DNA from: Pezizomycotina sp. ARF18
Taxonomy: Eukaryota > Ascomycota
NCBI GenBank assembly: GCA_002224055.1
Contig: AZLU01000066.1
Coordinates: 136,431 to 200,430 of the forward strand
Reading direction: 5' to 3'
Length of the DNA: 64,000 nt
Position numbers and translations under genes: made by a program. Below, in pieces: positions 40,462 through 52,769 of this stretch (its first letter is position 1; each line of letters opens with the position of its first letter). The notes under the pieces were generated by a model. It saw only the letters and a list, made by a program, of their open reading frames with translations. It had not been told where the DNA came from and made no database searches.

Positions 40462-43400
40462 ATGCGGATCTCCCGGGAAAACCTAAGGCCCATATCCAGT
40501 CTCTCTGCGCCGGGGAATGGGGAGGCTTAGAGCTCATCGTAAGCCGCAACCCGTTGCTATAGATATATATTAAAATAGAAAGAAATGGCAGGCTTGGTGG
40601 ATGCGAGGGGGATAATTGGAGAAATCGAAGGATCAAGAAAATATTGGACGGTCCTTGTCGCACACTGCCCTTGCTGCCAAAAAAAAAAAAAAAAAAAAAA
40701 TAGTACACCAAACCTGATCCCTTCGAGGACTGACATGCCGCATCTCTATTCAATATAGGCATATTCCTCAGGAAAAGCGGTTGCCATATTGAGCGGTGTC
40801 AACGAGCTATTACAGACTATTTATCATGACGACGAGCTGAATTGCGTCGCCTTAAACGAGGTTACTGGCGCGGTAGTACACACCCGAATCTAGCTCTCGA
40901 TTATTCAAAGAAAAGAAATGGGACGATGAAGAACAATGACGATAGGCTTATCCACGGTTACTCCTGCGATAGCGCCTAGAACCTCTCTTAGTTGTTCATT
41001 CATTGGTCACGAGAATGGCCGCAAACGTAGATGAGAAAGCTGATGTGTTTCAAGGCGCCACTTTAGATCGCGGTCTCGTCCTCGAATGGTGTCTCGATAT
41101 ACAAGCCTACGGCGGACTGGAATTCCATAAAAAAGGTGCGGCAATGCCCTCCTGGAAACATATATCTTTGGCATGACCCGACGCTGATGGATTTCCCGTA
41201 TCACTAGTGGATATACCATGATAAAAATCGACTTAGAAGCTCCCGATAACTGTCCTAACTTCCTCTCCTGGGGCCTGGCCCGGAATCCGAGCTCCTCATC
41301 GGGCGTCTCGCTTTCCCTCTGGACTTTGCCCGGCGATTCGAACGGTTACGTACGGATTTGGCACAAGCGGCTCGCAAATCCTGCGAAGTACGCCGCATTC
41401 TCCCATGATGGCTCGCTGGTGGCATCGGTCGGTTTTAGCGATCGCCTGGTCAAGGTGTGGAGGCGACAGTCGTTCGTCTCGGGGGACCCGCAGTTCGACT
41501 TTTCGTACCTGCCGCATGCTGCGACGGTGACGTCCATATACTGGAGACGCCCGCTGCACAGGGATATGTCGTTCGAGAATGTTCTCTATACGCTATCCAA
41601 CGACCAAGTTCTGCGCGTTTGGTCGCCCTCTGATACCCACGACGGGCATTTGCTGCACCTCTGGTCTTCAATAGAGCTCGGCGGGCTAGAGATATCATCC
41701 TCGCCGCTTTTACCGTCGGAAAAGGCATCGAGATCGGCCAAAGGGCTACCTAGCAGATTCGGGGCAATATTAGATAGTAATATTTTCAAAATTGCCACCG
41801 AGTCCGTGGTCGAGCACGGCCCGGAAGGAGTCAACGGCGCCGAGATGGTGCAAAGGTTACTGGAGATCGCTAACCGGAGTCCGGAGCTGTGCGTCATAAT
41901 CGATTCGACAGGGAAGCTGTCCGTGTGGGGACTCGAGAATGTCGGCTGCAAGGGTACAAGGACGACGAATGCATTCCGTATAGTACAAAGTGTCGATACG
42001 GGCCTAAATCTCCCGTCGGATGCGAGTTACGTTCAGCTTTTTGCATTCAACGATAAGTCAGCTGAGAAGGGTACGTGCTCTTGAAATATTTATTTCGTAA
42101 TATTTCTAGGCAGTGTTAACTCGTTCATTACCTTGTCACATTGAACAGACTTGACATTTGTGGTTCACATATTCGGTGGCGAAATCCTATGGTTCAAGTC
42201 GAGGTTGGACGAACTCCTCGATCCATCACCTCGCAGAAAGCGAATGAAGAGCGCGGGTTCTGGTACGGTCACTCCGAGGCTATAGATTCGTTATACCGAA
42301 CGCCTAACGGACGATCTCTTCTCTCCTCTTCAAAAGAGACCGAGCATGTGCTCTGGGTGTGCGGTAAAATAGACAAAGGAAACGTCACGCTAATAAAGAA
42401 GTCTTCGCTCTCAATCATTGGCTCGGAGAAGGTGCAGCACACAGTTGTGTTAGAAGATGGTAAGTTATCTCTTTCTAGTTATCTTTTCCAGTCGAGTTTG
42501 TTTATCCTGACTTGTATATCCACAGGGGCCTACCTTATCACTTTACACAAGTGTATGTCATTTTCTGGGATTGTAGCTCTGGCCACGCCAAAGAGATAGA
42601 GAGGCGCCACTTCGACATCGAAGGCAAGTGGATGTGCCTGATATTACTGCCAGAAGTTGCAGACAAATCGCATACGTACCACATCGCGGCCATAAATTCT
42701 CAAGCCGAAGGTATAGCATGGGAAGTGCGGGCGAGGAAGTGGACGGATCTTCCACCGGACGGTCACTGTCTGCAAGAAATTTCCCGTTTTGATCTAAAAT
42801 GAAGACAGGATTGCGGATGATGGTGCCCGTTGATCCTGTAGGCTGGGAGTTCACGCTTTCGGGGAACCTGGATAAATTCAACCCTGACGTAGCACTCTCC
42901 GTTTCAGACGAAGGCGTTCTGCGCTCATGGACTGCGAGAGTGTCGACTCAGCCGACGGAAGTATCTTGGCTCGAGACTGGGAAATCGAAACGCTGATAGC
43001 GAATCCGTCACTCGCACGGGGCAGTAGTATAAGGAAGATTGCCGTCGTGGACGATCACAGGACCGAACTGACGATTTGGGATATCCGAAGCCAACAACTG
43101 GAGCTCAAGAACAGGTACAGTGACAATGAAATTGTCCAGGATCTTGACTGGACATGTACACCGGATTCGCAAAGCATATTGGCGGTTGGCTTTCCACACC
43201 GGGTGTTACTCCTTTCTCAGTTAAGATACGATTACTTGAACGCCGGCCCTGCGTGGGCGCCATTCAGAGAGATCAGCATTGAAAGGTAGGGTTTTTATAT
43301 TGTTATCGCGAATTATAAGCTTTCTGATGGAGCTAACCTTCGGATCAATAGCATGACCAACCACCGAATAGGCGATTCTACGTGGCTAGAGAATGGAACC

Positions 43401-45561
43401 TTAGTGATCGGGGCCGGTAACCAGCTCTTCCTAAACTCCAAATACCTGCCACCCCCAGGTACTGGTGACGCGATCGTCGATCATCTTCAGATATCTTTAT
43501 CACATCAATCGAAACCCGTCGATATCTTTGAAGCTGTATCAAGACTCAATGGTCCGGTTCCGGTTTACCACCCTCAATTTCTCCAACAGTGCATCTTAGC
43601 AGGGAAGGTTCCGGCTGTTGAGAAAGTCCTTATCTCCCTGCACAATTCGCTGAAAAACCATCTAGACGTCGAACCGTTGAAGCTTAGCAACTTCCTAGAC
43701 ATCGAGATGACCGAGTTCATAGATGAAGCCGACGATGTAAGTTCTCTATGTTATTTTCCCAAGCTCCTTGTGATGGAAACATTTTAACGTATCGGACCTG
43801 TTAAAGACTGTTCGACTACCTTTAACTTCTCGACGATCTTACGTCGCCAATCCGTTCGATGGGTATTTGGACGAGGAAGAATCTTTCGACGAAGAGCTAT
43901 CATCGTCCTTATCTACACTTCTGAAAAGCATTCCGATACCGTATCTCACCGGCCAGGAGCAAATAGCACTTGCGGGCATTAATGAGTGCGTCTCGGAGGT
44001 TGCCCAGCATCGGAGATCGATAGATGAGAACGGATCAAGATACTTGCTATTCTTTAAACAGCATAGTTTACGAAGAGATATTGCTTCGGAAGAGCTCTCG
44101 GTATCCTTCAGGGAGATTGTTTGGGCTCTTCATAGCAATTCGCAGGTGGGTACTATAGTATCCTCAACTACAAAGAAATATATATATTTAGGGAATTTCA
44201 TCTTGTTTTGAAATACTAATGAATTTGCTTTTTGTGCACTCTATAGGAGATCTTGGTAGACCTCGTCTCCAAGACATTTCAGAATAAGATGACATGGAAA
44301 CAAGCTCGGGAAGCAGGTATTTTCATGTGGCTGCAGGACATCGAGTCTGTGGTAAGTGCACAATCTTCTTAATAATCAATATAGTTCTTTACGCTGACAT
44401 CAATTCTTAAGCGCAAACAATTCGAAATACTGGCTCGAAACCACTACACGCAGACGGAAGAGAGAAATCCGATCGATTGCTCACTATACTACCTTGCTCT
44501 GAAAAAGAAAACCGTTCTAGTCGGACTCTGGCGGATGGCTTCCTGGAACAAGGAGCAACAGGCGACTCACAAATTCCTATCTAATAATTTCAACGAAGAG
44601 CGGTGGAAGACGGCAGCGTTGAAGAATGCTTACGCCTTGATGGGCAAACAGAGATTCGGTTCGTGATATTGCTCTTCCGGAAACCCCTTCCACTTCAGTT
44701 ACCCTTTATACCACAGAGTACGCCGCAGCGTTCTTCCTCCTGGCGAATAGCGTCAAGGATGCCATCAACGTCTGCTTTAACCAGATGAACGACATGCAAC
44801 TCGCTATCGCTATTGCAAGAGTCTACGAAGGCGACGACGGCCCGAACCTTAGAAGTCTACTGAACGACAAGGTCATCCCGCTCGCTGCCAAAGAAGGGAA
44901 CAAGTGGCTTGCTACGTGGGCATTCTGGATGCTTGGCCGGAGAGACCTCGCTGTCCGCGCAATCATTGTACGTGTTTTTTTATTTTTTTATTTTTTTTTT
45001 TCATTTTCGTACATTCTATCTTCATTTCTCATTTTTATAATACCCGATCGTGAAGCTAAACGTTTACCATATATAGGCTCCCATATATTCCCTGATAGAC
45101 GCACCCGAATCACCCGAGATGGACAGCAAGCTCTTCCTCACCGACGACCCCGCTCTCGTAATATTATACCAGCAGATAAGGGATAAGACCCTGCAAACCC
45201 TCCGCGGCGCCGAAAGGATCTCACTAGCGCGGAGTTCCAGTTCGTGCTGCATACCGCGAGGCTGTACGACCGCATGGGCTGCGACGTCTTGGCGCTGGGT
45301 CTGGTGAAGAACTGGGCGTTCTTGCAGCCCGCGGAGCAGATCAAGCCGCTCATCGAGCACGACCCGCGGCGATTCAAGATGCGGAGGCGGAGCTCGATTA
45401 CCGTTGCCGATCTGGTGGCCGACGAGCAGCACCTCCACGGCAACGGCGTTAACGAAGGCGACGGGAAGAGCATGCACAGTTCCAAGAGCGGGTTGGTTAA
45501 GCCGCCGCCCTCGGTGTTTGAGGAGCCGAATATGGACATGTTCAGTCACTTTGACTTCTAA
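40462..45561 (+). CDS. RAV1: RAVE complex subunit Rav1 (rabconnectin-3-like)
   Basis: Rav1 is the scaffold of the RAVE complex, which reassembles the V-ATPase V1 and Vo sectors. The N-terminal exon reads LPGKPKAHIQSLCAGEWGGLELI (from about 40465), then a 220-nt intron (40539-40758), then AYSSGKAVAILSGVNELLQTIYHDDELNCVALNEVTG. A WD40-rich region follows (PNFLSWGLARNPSSSSGVSLSLWTLPG, AAFSHDGSLVASVGFSDRLVKVWRR near 41400-41470, VLYTLSNDQVLRVWSP near 41600). The Rav1 C-terminal domain has LAGINECVSEVAQHRRSIDENGSRYLLFF (43970), RNPIDCSLYYLALKKKTVLVGLWR near 44470 and KEGNKWLATWAFWMLGRRDLAVRAII near 44900. The tail ends EEPNMDMFSHFDF. The start codon is uncertain: the ATG at 40462 is one frame away from the conserved text. 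Many frame breaks and several introns interrupt the 5-kb gene. Confidence 0.9.
40679..40700. repeat. A-run inside the first RAV1 intron
   Basis: A homopolymer of about 21 A within the intron 40539-40758. It helps make this intron about twice the length of others in the window. Confidence 0.75.
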
Positions 45562-45849
45562 AAAGGGACATGAGCTTTTAAGGGTTTCTTGTGTGTTGTT
45601 TTTTGAAGAGAGAGTCGTTGCGTCGCTTTCGTTGTGAAAGAGTTCTTTCGTTCTTCCTTCTGTTGAATATCCTGCATGAGTTCCTTTTCTTAAGTTTCAC
45701 TTTCGAATGTTTTATCATAAAAAGGCGTTCTTCAGATTTCGTTCTTGGTTTAAGTAAAAATCAAATAAACTAGCAGTATTGCAACTCCTGATTGAAACTA
45801 GTAGAACACTTTTACATAGCAACTACATTATCTATGCCACACTGTGACC
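45562..45849. other. Short convergent spacer RAV1 / ALG9
   Basis: About 290 bp between two converging stop codons. It must contain both 3' UTRs and terminators. The sequence is T-rich near RAV1; nothing else was seen. Confidence 0.5.
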
Positions 45850-47905
45850 CTATCTGGCTTTACCAGTGCTTATCAGCCGTAATGTTCCTTCCCAGCAGGC
45901 AGTACTCCCCCAAACCCTCTGATCTTTGATTCTGTATATGTGTAATACCCTCCCCAACCACGGCGTCTTGCTAGCGTCCAGGAAAGGCTCGCAATATATT
46001 TTATTCCACTCGCCCGTCTGTAAAATATACGCCGGCTCCAGCTCATCCTTCTCATCAGCCGCCGGCGAAGGGAAATACGAATCCACAAGGTAATCGCACT
46101 GTTTGATATCGACGTATTTACTCAAATCCTCTTTATTCTCGTCGTTCATTCCTTCGGGAACGGTCCAGATGCCCGGCCTAGCCCAGTGCTTATCACCCTT
46201 TTCTTGGTTCTCCATGAACTCACCGGGAAGCAAAACCGTCGAACCGGCTCTTGACAAACTTAAGCCGTCCATCTTCGGGGAGGAAGTATGACGATGGGAA
46301 GCGGTACCACTCTTTTCCGTAGCATACGTTCCCGGAGAGGTGTAGCGTCAGATTGGCCGCGGGAGCACCGGTAGCAGGGATAGCTCCGCCTTTGGGAGGT
46401 GGAGGATTCAAGACGCGGAGAGGTGCGGAATAGCCGCTCAAGGCCGATATGCGAGAGGCTGACAGTACGGCGCTGACGGCCATGCCGGCGAACAAGAGCA
46501 GGCGGCCGACGCCTACGACGAGCTTGACCGTTTCAGACGTCGCTTTTCCTGCGCGGCGCCGATGTTACGGTATATGACTCCCAGCGAGATGGCGGCGCTG
46601 ACGCACAACGCCGGGTAGGCGGGGAACATGAAGCGCTCTTCCTTGTGCGGCTGCGCCGAGAATATCGCGAGCCACAGGTAGAATACGCCGGAGGCCGCGT
46701 AGACGGAAAAGTTGTTTATCCGGACAAGGCCGATGGCGTGCGATACTGCTACCAGCGGAGCGGCTAGGAGTGCGAGGACGACGGATACGTTGAAGTTTAG
46801 GAGCAAGTTGGCAATGTAGAACCACCAGGGTTCGGTGCCGTAGAGGTCCGGACCTTTTCCGGAACCGCCGAAGACGTTGTACAGGACGATGTTCAATGGG
46901 ACGAGCACGAGCTTGCCGTATGCGTACGAATCGATCCCGACTACGATACCGAGCAGGGCGGCAGAGGAATGACACCCTTGATCATCGGTGTTATCCTGCT
47001 CATAAAAGTAGAGCCGACTCTACCCCTAAATGCTGAATCGAGCGCGAACGGTACCGCAAGCGCCAGCGCGAACGGCCAACCTAAAATCCCACCGACGGCG
47101 AAGCAGAAGATACCCAACGAAGGCCGCCTCGGTATGCTCAGGAAGCTCGCCATGCCCAGCGCGGCAAAATACATCGCGAACGTCGACGGCAGGTAGCTCA
47201 CTCCGGCACCAAAAATACCAGCGCTCGTAGCCGAAACGAACAGGAAAGCGGCGCCGATCTCGCTGCGAAGCTCAGCGAGAGTGTCTCGTACAGCTTCGTC
47301 TCGCAGAGCGAGCAGAACAGCGCGAAGACGGCGCGGAGGTAGTAGAACTCCTGGACTTTGCTCGTGGCGCTCAGCAGCTTGGCTACCGTGCGAGAGATTA
47401 CGGCGTGCAGGCCGACGTAGGACCAGCTGCGGATGGCATACGTCGGCGAGTACTCCCACGTCTGCATGCCGAAGCCGTGGGAGAGGTAGTGCGTCGGTTC
47501 CCAGTAGTTGAAGACTTTATACTCGTTTAAAAAAAAAACCGTAAGCGTTTATTTTTACCTTATTTTTACCATGAAGGGAAGAGAAGAGGGAGAGATGTTC
47601 AAGTATGCACCTTCATCGCAGTCCGCGAGTATGGCAAGGTCAACCGAGAGGAACCGGATCGTCACCATGCCGATGAACACCAGCAGCGGCTGGATCACGA
47701 AGCATTGGTCCTGCGAGAGGTAGAGGATTTTCCTGGGGTTTGAACTGTAAGCATCTCACAACGAATAATCTCAAAGAAAGAGGCTAGGTTTTGGTTGTTA
47801 GTAAGATACTTACTCCTTGGACTTCATATCCTTGAGGATCGGAGGCTGCGCGGCAGCACTGGAAGGCGACGACTTGGCGACTTGCCGCTGTCGTAATTCC
47901 GCCAT
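45850..47905 (-). CDS. ALG9: ALG9-type alpha-1,2-mannosyltransferase (GT22)
   Basis: Alg9 is an ER membrane enzyme that adds alpha-1,2-linked mannoses from dolichol-phosphate-mannose to the lumenal lipid-linked oligosaccharide for N-glycosylation. The start at 47905 encodes a short cytosolic tail (MAELRQRQVAKSS), then an intron with GTAAGT donor and ACTAAC branch point (near 47740-47813). Next come RFLSVDLAILADCDE and GFGMQTWEYSPTYAIRSWSYVG near 47460, the ALG9/GT22 signature region. A run of membrane segments follows (46500-47280). It includes PHKEERFMFPAYPALCVSAA near 46640, the conserved HKEERF motif of the family. The lumenal C-terminal domain (46270-45850) has CYGKEWYRFPSSYFLP and ILQTGEWNKIYCEPFLDASKTPWLGRVLHIY. 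Length and order fit Alg9 of about 600 residues. Indels break the frame near 46500, 46940 and 47260. Confidence 0.9.
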
Positions 47906-48112
47906 GACCAGTTTATGATTTACGTTCTACCGGCCTTTGACTTGATAGATTCGATAAATAGAGACGATTAAAAGAGGTGATTTCAATTGTTTACATTTGA
48001 CGGGTGAAGATAGGTACAGACAGTAGAATATTTATATGGGTATACTGATACACCGAGTTCCAATTTATTTGAGACGACGTTGGCCGCTTCCCATGTTTCT
48101 GTTCTTTTCTTT

Positions 48113-48146
<34 letters not shown>

Positions 48147-49063
48147 GGGGGGGGGGTTTCTAGTGCCGTGCCGCCTGTCGCCTGAACCAGCCGCACCTTA
48201 TATTTTGCGCTTACAATACTTATATATCTATTGTCTGCCGTATCGATATCCAGTGTGCGGCAGAGCAGACAAACAATATCATCGGATGCATCAAACGGTC
48301 ACGAAAACCACTATATATTTTATACATCATTTAAAAAAGTTGACATTAGCGCTTTCTTTTTTATTGCTTGATAGAGGCATGGAATCAATGGAAATAGTGC
48401 TATGCTCCCTTCAAGCCCATTTAAGTTTTCGCAAATTTGTAGCCTTTTGAAGTATAAATGCTACTAGTATTATTTTCATAAAAATTGTGTAACTTTAAAA
48501 TGCTGAAAGTTGTTCGTGAAATGCTAAAAAAAAAATTAAAAATAATAATAATAATAAATAATAGTAATAACAATTTATTCGCCGTTTGTAGAAAAATTAA
48601 TCTCCAAACATTTGCAGTCCAATACTTAAGAAAGAGAGAATACGTAATAAAAACTACCCGCTGCTTTAATATTCTTGTTGTTGCTATTATTATTTGTTTC
48701 ATTCTTTCTCCAGCTCTAGAAAGGCTCAAACAAACATTCCATACTCAATTCTAAAAGAAAACAGAAAGGCCTGTGTCGTGTGTAAATTTCGGTTTACACT
48801 TCAGGTTCTAGAACCTCTCACTGGTTCTTCGTCTCACGCACGTCGCCCTAATACCTCCCTCAAGGGACCGAACCACTGTTTCCATCGGAAAAAAACCAGG
48901 GCAAATTCCATTGTGCTGGGTACGCTTGCAGGCTTGGATACTTCAACGGCTCAGGTTCAAACAAATTAATTCGCTCAAGGCAGGGCCCTATCGTTAAAAT
49001 AAACGAAAATCTAACATACAATAAAGCCGAGAAGAGAAATTCGCCAAGGCAAAAAGAGAAAAG
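47906..49063. other. Divergent intergenic region upstream of ALG9
   Basis: It contains a T31-G11 tract at 48115-48156, an A-run with AAT repeats at 48527-48570, and AT-rich sequence. The short reading frames are not convincing. Confidence 0.5.
48115..48156. repeat. T31-G11 double homopolymer
   Basis: A pure T-run of 31 passes directly into a pure G-run of 11, about 210 bp upstream of the ALG9 start. Its exact length is likely unreliable in any assembly. Confidence 0.9.
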
Positions 49064-49504
49064 ATGGAGGGAGTAGTAGTGGAACAAAAGACAGCTATCG
49101 GTTCTCTGCCGTTGTCTAAGATGACGCACCTCGAACCTCAGCAGCGGCGGCTGCAGCAGCCTCTATCAATGTGCGACATGGACCTCGAACAGCTACGTAA
49201 CGTCGCCAGAAGATGAGGAACCAAGACATGCTCTGGACCTCAAAGACGAAATTATCCGGCGACTTCCTACAGGCGGTACTCCCTCGAAGCAAACGCTTTC
49301 AACGCCTTGGTCTCCTTGAATTACATCAAGTTCTGGAGGTACGACATTCCCGAAGAAGCGCTGGAAGAAGTGAAGCTCTTGCAGCTCGTGGATGCCATCC
49401 TGATAGCTTCGGAGCAGTCGAAGCGGCTCGGATTGCCGACGGTTTTCGTGTTCGGGAATGGCTCAATCGATATAGTAGCCGGTATTACGGAAAGAGTGTT
49501 GTAA
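49064..49504 (+). CDS. Unrecognised short protein (broken frame)
   Basis: I do not recognise this family. Coding character is clear in pieces: an ATG at 49064 opens MEGVVVEQKTAIGSLPLSKM and runs to SMCDMDLEQLRNVARR. A shifted frame then reads YVTSPEDEEPRHALDLKDEIIRRLPT (about 49185-49265). A third frame gives NAFNALVSLNYIKFWRYDIP, then EEALEEVKLLQLVDAILIAS and GLPTVFVFGNGSIDIVAGI, ending at the stop after RVL (49502-49504). Composition changes sharply from the AT-rich flanks to balanced third positions, which supports a real gene of about 145 residues interrupted by two indels, as for its neighbours. There is no signal peptide or membrane segment; the C-terminal half looks like an alpha/beta fold. 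It sits between ALG9 (divergent) and NAF1 (same strand, about 860 bp away). Confidence 0.5.
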
Positions 49505-50362
49505 AGAAAAGGGAGCAGAAAAGGTATTACGATCTCAAAAAGAATTTCATACGTATCACGGTTTATTTCAAGGTTCTTGGTTTTACATCGTCTTTTCCTT
49601 TGTTTTTCTCCAGTTTAGCAGTAAAAGCGTTGGATTGATACAATAGTCTTTTATTTTTCGAGCAATCGGGTCTCAATTGGCAAGGTGATAATCTTATTTC
49701 GTCAAAGATCCAAACACTTCCTTTTGTATACCACCTCAAGCTCTAAACATGACTCGGTGGAAGGATTCAGTTGAGATCGGATTAAAAGTACAGGAGGCGT
49801 ATATGGTGGATTGAATGGAGGAGTTATGGTGTATTTCAATGTCCATGGAAGGTTAAATCTATATATATACATCTTGGCGGAACAATTTGAATGTCAGAAG
49901 ACTATATTCAAAACATTACCATTCAAATAATTCAAGATTTAAATAAGCTACTTAGTACATGGAATGTAATGATGATGTTAGATGAGTGGGTCGCGGAGGT
50001 CCCACTTGCCGATCTTTTGGAGCCGAAATCAATAATAATACGTGACTCGTGAGTGAATGAAAATAAGACAAGGGCAGAAGTATAGAAGGGCACTTCCTAC
50101 TTTCGGGCGAATAAAATTTTTTTCCGTTTGGTAAAAAAAAAAAAGGCAGAGAAAAAACCCGCTACTGAAATTTCTTCACTTTGGAATTTCGAACTACGAC
50201 GTTATTCCATATCACTCTCTCTATCTTCTTCTGTCATGATATTATATTGCTTTCAGATTAAATAAAAGTTTATAGTATAGTATACCCTTTGTTTTTTTCC
50301 CTTTTTTTTTTTTCCTTTTATCCTTTTAAAACATCCTCGTTACTCCGGAGAAAGAACAAAAA
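49505..50362. other. Intergenic region upstream of NAF1
   Basis: AT-rich, with one short GC-rich hairpin at 49985-50006 (AGTGGG and CCCACT around a 10-base loop). A T-run at about 50300-50312 lies just before the NAF1 start. No gene was seen. Confidence 0.45.
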
Positions 50363-52769
50363 ATGGATATCGATACGTTATACACCCACGACCGCCGCAA
50401 AGAACCTCGACTTGGTGAAACTACAACGCCGTCCTCGGATTCGTCCGACTCTATCTTCCCCGAAGACAGTAAAGGCTCCAGCGCAGGAGTACAGAAGCCG
50501 ATGGCCGAGGTCACAAGTAATCCTACGCTACGACACCACCTAAACGGCGTGATTGCTCCTCCAACCGACGCTGGAACACCCGCGGCGAGCATCCTGGCTT
50601 TGTTCCTCCTCGATGATCCTTCGCAGGCAATATCGGTAGAATATTTGCCAGTTACAGAACCTCCCGCGGTTGAAAATGAGGAGCAGCGGGAAGAGCAGCA
50701 GGATGGCGCTGGTATAGCGACGATCAAGCAGGAAGAGAAGGAGGAGGGAGGGGGATTCGGTGTACTCGCCTACTCACCGAAGGACGTCCCTACTCCTGCC
50801 AAACCAGCCGTCGAATCTGTGGTTTAAAATGGAAGAGGAGAAAGAGGATGTAATTCCCATTAGCAACGGAACCGTTGCAGCTGATTCAGCCCAATAAAAG
50901 AGGGCACGCGCAGCAGAATGGCAACGAACAAATAATGAACGACCCACGCTGCTGGCACGGAACGTCGGCCCCGACGGGGAAGAGGAGAACGGAGATCCGG
51001 AGTGGAGTGGATTCGTCGAACGCGGAGGAATCTTCCTCGTCGATTCAAGCGACTCGGATTCGGACAGCGACTCGAGCAGCAGCGACAGCGATAGCGACGA
51101 TGACAACTCTGCGAAAGAGGAAGGGGAAGACAGCGATGCCGAAGATGCAGTGTACAACTCTATATCGCAGGAAGCGAAGCGATTGATGGAGGAAGACGCT
51201 GCGGGATCAGAAGACGAGGACGGGGCGGTTCCGCGGGTAAAAAGCCTACGGGTGGGTTACGGACCAAGAATGAGGTCCCGAAGATCAAGTAAGGTTGCCG
51301 CGACCCAACATAGAGTTGGCGGAGGGCACGGAGATCACGCATCTCGGTGTTGTTGAGTCTATGGTGGATAACCTGGTCCTCATCAAAGCGACCGTGTCTG
51401 GCGAGTATCAGGTGTTGAACGAAGGGTCACTGTTGGTATTCCCGGACAAATCTATCGTAGGAACGGTGCAAGATACGATAGGTCGCGTCGAGCAACCCTT
51501 GTATACGGTCAGGTTTAACGACCAGGAAGAGATCGAGTCAGTCGGTGTGAAGATCGGAAAGGAGGTTTTCTACGTTCCCTCGCACAGCACTTTTGTTTTC
51601 ACGAAAGCATTAAAAGCGGTTAAGGGTAGCGATGCCAGCAATTTGTACGACGAAGAAGTTCAAGAGGAAGAGCAGGAGTGGTCCGATGACGAAGCGGAGG
51701 CAGAGTATAAGAGGAAAAAGAAGCAAGCTAGAAAGGAGGCGAAAACGCTCAACATAACAAGAAAGACGGCGCAGGCAACAAGAGGCCGCGAGAGGCTGCA
51801 GAATTGGATGAGCCGTACGTCCCGCTCACCCGGCCGCAAACTTACTGTCTTCGGGAACGAATGGTTCCATTAATACGGCAATCCACCCGAAAGAACCAAT
51901 GCGCACGCAGCAGTCGAGAGGATAATACGTTCCGGGCATTTTGGCAATAACCAATACAATAGTAAACAATAATTCAAACCGTGGTGGCAGGGGAGGATTC
52001 CAGGGGGCAATTACAACCAGCGCGGTGGTCGAGGGTGGAATAGCGTGGAGCTAGAGGCGGTCACCACCAGAACTACCACCATCAACAGCATAATCACGAA
52101 TATTCCCGAGGCGGCAGAGGTGGCGGCGGCAGCTTAGGGGTCGAAACAGCTCTTGGGCGCATTCTGATGCTTCTTCACGGATGATTTACGATCAGCCAGA
52201 AGATAGCCAGCACCGCTCACTATCAAGATCCAAGCCGGTACTACAATCCGTCCGACTACCAGCAGCAACGACAGCAAGATCAATCTTCTTCAAAATTCAC
52301 AACCTTCTTCGCAAGCTACTTCTCTCGCAGTCCGCTTCTTTCCTGACGCCCGAACTTTCTGTCCGTCATGACTCAGCTTGCCAACGCCACAGCGAATGCG
52401 AACTCAAACTTCAACGCAAACGCTGGCAGCCCAAATCCGAACGAGGGTTCAGGCCGCAACTCTCGCCACTCTCCGGCCTCCCCCCGCTGCCGTTCCCCCT
52501 CCTCCACACCGATTTAGCGATGCAGATGTCCCGGGCGGCGGTGGCGGCGACATGCCCATAGCTCTACCTTCCGGTGCTCACGTAAACCCTGCGTTTTTAG
52601 GAGGCAGTCTTTCCAGCACCGAGCCCGACGGCAAGCGACAGCTTCCAATCGCCACCGCCGTTCGGTTCCCACCGTCGACGGCGATGTCCCCACGGCAATG
52701 TCGCCACAGGAGAGCGCGCAGGCTACTTTCCAGTCCGTCCAGGAGATACTACGGCGATTACAATCGTGA
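50363..52769 (+). CDS. NAF1: H/ACA RNP assembly factor Naf1
   Basis: Naf1 is a nuclear chaperone that holds Cbf5/dyskerin during early H/ACA snoRNP (and telomerase-type RNP) assembly before Gar1 replaces it. The ATG at 50363 begins MDIDTLYTHDRRKEPR, followed by an acidic Ser/Asp/Glu-rich N-terminal half (50400-51240, including SSDSDSDDDDNSAKEE-type sequence). The Gar1/Naf1 core is clear: LPRPNIELAEGTEITHLGVV (near 51296), ESMVDNLVLIKATVSGEYQV, EGSLLVFPDKSIVGTVQDTIG, QPLYTVRF and GKEVFYVPSHSTFVFT (near 51570). An acidic/lysine-rich stretch follows (51650-51780). The C-terminal tail is rich in N, G, R, Q and P, with RGG-type repeats near 52000-52140. It probably ends MSPQESAQATFQSVQEILRR at the stop 52767-52769. 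Most of the tail must be read across frame breaks. Confidence 0.88.
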
